Below, one piece after another: positions 5,082-8,541 of a stretch of DNA of 8,541 nucleotides (within the stretch, counting starts at the first letter, position 1; each line of letters starts with the position of its first letter). A model generated the notes under the pieces. It saw only the letters and a list, made by a program, of their open reading frames with translations, was not told the DNA's origin and ran no database searches. The DNA is from an uncultured Hymenobacter sp. (GTDB taxonomy: Bacteria > Bacteroidota > Bacteroidia > Cytophagales > Hymenobacteraceae): NCBI GenBank assembly GCA_937871705.1, contig CALMOO010000561.1:1-8541 (forward strand), read 5' to 3'. Made by a program: the position numbers and the translations under genes.

Positions 5082-7883
5082 ATGGTTATTTCTTTTACGC
5101 CGCTGATTTATCGAGTGCTGGCCCTGGCCGCGGCGTTGGCAGTGCCGGGCCTGGCTGCTGCGCAGCAGCAAATGGTGCCAGCCCGGGCCTTAGCTGCTTT
5201 TGCCACTAGGGCGAAGATGCAGGGCCTGACGGCGGCCGATGTCAGCAACCCCGCCGTTACCGACTCTTACGCCGACCCCGGCACTGGCCTGACGCACACG
5301 TATTTGCAGCAGCGGGTAAATGGGCTGGCTATTTTTAACGCAACCGGAGCGGTGCACACCGACCCATCGGGCAAGGTAGTGCTTGCTACCCAGTCGTTTG
5401 TGCCCAATGCGGCGGCCATTGCGGCGGCGCCTACCCCCACCCTTAGCGCCGAGCAGGCCGTGACGGCGGCGGCCGTGGCGCTGGGCCTACCCCACCCCGT
5501 GGGCTTGCGCACGGTGGTGGACGCGCGCCCGGCCGATGGCATTACGTTTAACGGTGCGGGTATTTCGGAGCAGGATATTCCGGTGCGCCTTATGTACCAG
5601 CAGCTCAATGGCAAGCTGGTGCTGGTGTGGAATGTGAGCATTGCCCAGCTCGACCAGCAGCACTACTGGAGCGCCCGCGTGGACGCCCAAACCGGCCGCT
5701 TGGTCGATAAGAACGACTACGTGGTGAACGAGGCGGCTACGTTTGAGCAGCACACGCAGGATGCCCAAAAAAAACGCCAACGAGCCCAGGCCTTCAGCGG
5801 CACCGCGGCGCGCGGCGTGCGCGGCCCTAATGCAGCTAATAGCCTGACGGTCATTCCGGCGCCGTTTGAGAACCCGGCTGTGAGCCCGCGGGTGGCGGTG
5901 CCGCTGAGCTCAGCCAACCCGCTGTACTCGCCCCTGGGCTGGCAGGTGGCGCAGGCGCCGAGTGGCACGTTTGCCGATACCTACTCGCTGCTGTCGAGCG
6001 GCAAGTACCTGACGCGCGGCAACAACGTGGCGGCCTACGATGATTACAGCAACGCGCGAAGTAGCAGCCCCAACCTGGCCTCGTCGACTTCTTCGCCCGA
6101 TGGCGGCAGCTCGCTCAATTTTGATTTTCCCTTCGACCAAACCAAGGGCTCGCGCGACCCTGGCAACCTGAGCGCCGGCATTACTAATCTATTTTACTGG
6201 AACAACATCCTCCACGATGTGATGATGGCGCATGGCTTCGACGAGGTGTCGGGCAATTTTCAGTACAAAAACCTGACTACTGATGGCACTGGGGCTAAGC
6301 TGGGCAAAGACAATGACTTTGTGCAGGCCGAGGCGCAGGATGGCAGTGGGCTGAACAACGCCAACTTTTCGGCCCCGGCCGATGGCCGCAGCGGCCGGAT
6401 GCAGATGTATTTGTTTGATAACCTGCCGCTGAGCTTATTGACTATTGCAGGGCCTAGCTCAGTGGCCGGCACTTACCACTTCGCCCCGGTGTCGTTTGGT
6501 CCTCGCCCGCTTCGTAAGCCGCTGACTGGCACGCTGGTGTTGGTCAATGATGGCGTATCGGCCGACGGCGGCGACCACGGCTGCGCCTCTCCCTACACCA
6601 ACGCCGCCGCCGTGAGCGGCAACATTGCCTTCATCCAACGCGGTGGCTGCCCTCAGCTGCAGCTAACGCCGAAGATGACCAACGCCTTCGCAACCAAAGT
6701 GAAGCTGGCCCAGGCCAACGGGGCTATCGGCGTGGTGGTATTTGACTCGCTGGCCACCCCCAACTTGGTGTCTTTTAGTGGCACCGATACAGTTGGCATT
6801 CGCATTCCGGCCATTTTTATTAGCGGGGCCGATGGGTTTAAGCTACGGGCCGCCCTGCGGGCGGGCGGTACGCTCACCGCCTCGACTTCGTCGGGCCCCG
6901 ACTTCGATGGCACGTTCGACAGCGGCGTCATGTCGCACGAGTATGGCCACGGCGTTACCATCCGCCTCACCGGCGGCCCGGCCAACTCCGGCTGCCTGCC
7001 CAATGCCACTGGCAACCAGACGATGGGCGAAGGCTGGAGCGACTTTTTTGGCCTCTGGATGACGACCCACCCCGGCGACATTGGCAGCACGCCGCGCTAT
7101 GTGGGTGCTTATGATAATGGGCAGTCTATCACGACTGGCCCGGGCTTCCGCCACCAGCCTTATACCACCGATATGACCAAAAACACCTATACCTATGCCC
7201 AGCTTGGCACGGCCACGGGCAAGTATAGCGAAACCCACGACGTGGGCGAGGTGTGGGCTACGGTGCTGTGGGATTTGAACTGGCAGTTTATTTACAAATA
7301 CGGCTACAACGCCGATATGTACGCAGCCACGGGCGGCAACAACCAGCTGCTCAGGCTGGTGCTGTACGGCTGCAAGCTGCAAGTCTGCAACCCCGGCTTT
7401 CTGGATGGGCGCGATGCGCTGCTGCGCGCCGACACGCTCTCGAACGGCGCCGCCAACGCCGACCTTATCTGGAACGTGTTTGCGCGCCGCGGCATGGGCT
7501 ACAGCGCCAAGCAAGGCACGGTGCTAAATGGCGTGCCGCAAGTAACGGGCGTTGTGGAAGCGTTTGACATTGCGCCCACCGCCAAAACGCTGGTGCTGAG
7601 CAGTAAGAACAGCGTCGTAACCAGCAGCGCGCTCGAAGCCTACCCCAATCCGGCCCAGGACCTGCTCACGGTGCGCACGCAGCTCAGCAGCACTACCCCC
7701 ATGCAAGTAACCATGCTCGACCTGCTGGGCCGGGTGGTGGTGCCCGCCACCGCCGTGCCCGTGGCCCAAATGCAGCAGCGCGGCACCGAGCTGCGCACGG
7801 GCGCCCTGGCTTCGGGCATCTACGTGGTGCGCGTCAAAACCAGCGAGGGCACCTTCACTACCAAGGTGACCGTTCAGCACTAA
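5082..7883 (+). CDS. Secreted M36 (fungalysin-type) zinc metallopeptidase with PA and T9SS sorting domains
   Basis: The 933-residue product is a predicted extracellular endopeptidase. Order: signal peptide (1-27, hydrophobic core then AAA/Q); FTP-like and PepSY-like propeptide (about 30-215), which normally inhibits and chaperones the enzyme; a basic linker (about 225-250, KKRQRAQ) where processing could occur; the first part of the M36 catalytic domain (about 280-450, with NLFYWNNILHDVMMAHGF at 369-386); an inserted protease-associated domain (about 470-600, with C501 and C523); then the zinc site HEYGH (619-623) with the third ligand in GEGWSDFF (E650). HDVGEVWATVLWDL (719-732) and the CNPGFLDGRDALLRAD segment (769-784) are also family-typical. 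The C-terminus (about 850-933; AYPNPAQD, LLGRVV, LASGIYVVRVKT) is a type-A T9SS sorting domain, so the enzyme is probably exported by T9SS and released or anchored after cleavage. All expected catalytic residues are present. ATG 5082 is chosen because it gives the signal peptide. Confidence 0.93.
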   Translation: MVISFTPLIYRVLALAAALAVPGLAAAQQQMVPARALAAFATRAKMQGLTAADVSNPAVTDSYADPGTGLTHTYLQQRVNGLAIFNATGAVHTDPSGKVVLATQSFVPNAAAIAAAPTPTLSAEQAVTAAAVALGLPHPVGLRTVVDARPADGITFNGAGISEQDIPVRLMYQQLNGKLVLVWNVSIAQLDQQHYWSARVDAQTGRLVDKNDYVVNEAATFEQHTQDAQKKRQRAQAFSGTAARGVRGPNAANSLTVIPAPFENPAVSPRVAVPLSSANPLYSPLGWQVAQAPSGTFADTYSLLSSGKYLTRGNNVAAYDDYSNARSSSPNLASSTSSPDGGSSLNFDFPFDQTKGSRDPGNLSAGITNLFYWNNILHDVMMAHGFDEVSGNFQYKNLTTDGTGAKLGKDNDFVQAEAQDGSGLNNANFSAPADGRSGRMQMYLFDNLPLSLLTIAGPSSVAGTYHFAPVSFGPRPLRKPLTGTLVLVNDGVSADGGDHGCASPYTNAAAVSGNIAFIQRGGCPQLQLTPKMTNAFATKVKLAQANGAIGVVVFDSLATPNLVSFSGTDTVGIRIPAIFISGADGFKLRAALRAGGTLTASTSSGPDFDGTFDSGVMSHEYGHGVTIRLTGGPANSGCLPNATGNQTMGEGWSDFFGLWMTTHPGDIGSTPRYVGAYDNGQSITTGPGFRHQPYTTDMTKNTYTYAQLGTATGKYSETHDVGEVWATVLWDLNWQFIYKYGYNADMYAATGGNNQLLRLVLYGCKLQVCNPGFLDGRDALLRADTLSNGAANADLIWNVFARRGMGYSAKQGTVLNGVPQVTGVVEAFDIAPTAKTLVLSSKNSVVTSSALEAYPNPAQDLLTVRTQLSSTTPMQVTMLDLLGRVVVPATAVPVAQMQQRGTELRTGALASGIYVVRVKTSEGTFTTKVTVQH

Positions 7884-7902
7884 GCGCTTCGCAGGCTTAA
7901 AT

Positions 7903-7939
7903 AACAAAAACGCCCGGCCGGCGCTGGGCGTTTTTTGTT
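7903..7939 (+). terminator. Strong intrinsic terminator after the M36 peptidase gene
   Basis: CGCCCGGC (7911-7918) pairs with GCTGGGCG (7923-7930) through one G-U pair around a CGGC loop, followed at once by six T residues (7931-7936). The A-run before the stem (7906-7910) pairs with this T-run and lengthens the helix. It starts 19 nt after the stop codon and separates the two peptidase genes into different transcripts. The A-run could also make it work in the reverse direction. Confidence 0.85.
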
Positions 7940-8051
7940 GGCTTGCGAGGGAAACTGCCTACCCCCTCTTTTTTGGCTGGTGCTGGCTAAGGCGACGGCG
8001 GCACTGCGGTCGCACCCGTATACCGGAATTGCTTAAGCGCCTTTACTCTTT
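7940..8051 (+). other. Intergenic leader before the M28 peptidase gene
   Basis: This stretch should hold the promoter for the downstream gene because a terminator lies just before it. I see no convincing TAnnTTTG box; TATACCGG (8019-8026) is a poor match. It contains one CTACCCCC octamer (7959-7966), a weak GCGAC/GTCGC dyad (7992-7996 with 8009-8013) and a small GCTTAAGC palindrome (8031-8038). No Shine-Dalgarno precedes the ATG. Confidence 0.3.
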
Positions 8052-8541
8052 ATGAACATCTTGTGGTGCCGCCTGAGCTTGCTGCTCACGGCTTTGCTGA
8101 GCGTAATGGCTTGTGGGCAAGGCCGCTCGCCGCGCACCAGCCCGCCAGCAGCTTCGCCCGCCACTCGCCCTACCCCTGCCATGAACGCCGACCAACAACG
8201 CCTGCACGCGGACGTCCAGTTTCTAACCTCGCTGCAGCCCGCCCGCCACTACCGCAACCTGGAGTCGCTCGCTAAAGCGGCCGCCCACATCAGGCAGGCG
8301 TTTGAGCAACTACCGGGCGGCCGGGTAGCCGAGCAAGTATTCAGCGCCGACGGCCGGCACTACCGCAATATCATGCTGAGCTTAGGCCCGCTCGATGGGC
8401 CCCGCATTGTGGTGGGCGCGCACTACGACGTGTGCGGCGACACGCCGGGCGCCGACGACAACGCCAGTGCCGTGGCCGGGCTGCTCGAAACCGCCCGCCT
8501 GCTACAGCCGCTTGGCTCTCAGCTAAAGCACCGCGTAGACC
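8052..8541 (+). CDS. M28-family zinc peptidase, predicted lipoprotein (3' truncated)
   Basis: The frame is open from ATG 8052 to the window edge (163 codons). Residues 1-21 form a lipoprotein signal: a hydrophobic stretch LSLLLTALL, then VMA-C with the lipid-accepting Cys at 21. A Pro/Ser/Thr-rich tether (about 24-43) follows, then the start of an M28 fold: HADVQFLTSLQPARHY, RNIMLSLG, and the zinc-site motifs GAHYD (122-126; H124 is the first ligand) and GADDN (133-137, containing the metal-bridging Asp). NASAVAGLLE completes the conserved block. Members are aminopeptidases, carboxypeptidases or glutaminyl-cyclase-like enzymes; the remaining ligands and the specificity pocket lie beyond the window, so the exact activity is undecided. 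It is likely anchored to a membrane facing the periplasm or surface. The first ATG is preferred over Met44 because only it gives the lipobox. Confidence 0.88.
   Translation, partial: MNILWCRLSLLLTALLSVMACGQGRSPRTSPPAASPATRPTPAMNADQQRLHADVQFLTSLQPARHYRNLESLAKAAAHIRQAFEQLPGGRVAEQVFSADGRHYRNIMLSLGPLDGPRIVVGAHYDVCGDTPGADDNASAVAGLLETARLLQPLGSQLKHRVD

Larger units (their letters stand above)
233..7966. repeat. Dispersed octamer CTACCCCC / GGGGGTAG (12 copies)
   Basis: Exact CTACCCCC starts on the + strand at 233, 601, 1464, 1655, 3465, 4387, 5431, 7693 and 7959. Exact GGGGGTAG starts at 1705, 4198 and 4883. Ten copies are inside genes and two (4387, 7959) are intergenic. The bases outside the octamer are not conserved. 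This entry marks the span of the copies, not one continuous element. Confidence 0.6.

Noticed and set aside
6843..7514. Long minus-strand open frame (223 codons) inside the M36 peptidase gene
   Set aside because: It is antisense to the catalytic core, which carries all expected motifs; the His/Ala/Val-rich translation looks like a shadow.
8063..8275. A 70-codon + frame overlapping the M28 peptidase start
   Set aside because: It is out of frame with the lipoprotein signal and zinc-site motifs of the real gene, which runs from 8052 to the window edge.

Overview
The window looks like part of a chromosome from a GC-rich Bacteroidota of the Cytophagales, most like Hymenobacter. Evidence seen in the sequence: a SusC-type plug domain joined to macroglobulin-like modules, a type IX secretion (T9SS) sorting domain on a secreted protease, a TAnnTTTG-type -7 promoter box, and no clear Shine-Dalgarno sequences. 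The genus is inferred from protein style and was not searched. It reads as ordinary chromosome. There is no transposase, integrase, CRISPR array, tRNA or rRNA.

Layout. (1) 1-1395 (+) is the 3' part of a large cell-envelope protein with a TonB plug domain but no beta-barrel. (2) 1412-1453 is a perfect 14-bp inverted repeat between two convergent genes, best read as a two-way terminator; it contains the stop codon of the next gene. (3) 1450-4233 (-) is mutS, complete, with a TTG start. (4) 4234-4394 is a structured divergent intergenic region: two near-identical 20-bp palindromes in inverted orientation, one just before each gene, with a REP-like hairpin between them. (5) 4395-4934 (+) is a SPOUT (TrmH/SpoU) RNA 2'-O-methyltransferase. 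(6) 5082-7883 (+) is a secreted M36 (fungalysin-type) metallopeptidase with FTP/PepSY propeptide, inserted PA domain and T9SS C-terminal domain, preceded by a -7 box inside a small dyad and followed by a strong intrinsic terminator. (7) 8052-8541 (+) is the 5' part of an M28-family zinc peptidase predicted to be a lipoprotein; it runs off the window.

How the genes relate. mutS and the methyltransferase are housekeeping genes sharing a divergent control region. The two peptidases could act in sequence on extracellular protein, endopeptidase then surface-anchored exopeptidase, but a terminator separates them and shared regulation is not shown.

I found no new multi-gene system. The two signals most worth following are at the nucleotide level: the octamer CTACCCCC/GGGGGTAG, present 12 times on both strands and in several reading frames, and the paired palindromes between mutS and the methyltransferase gene.
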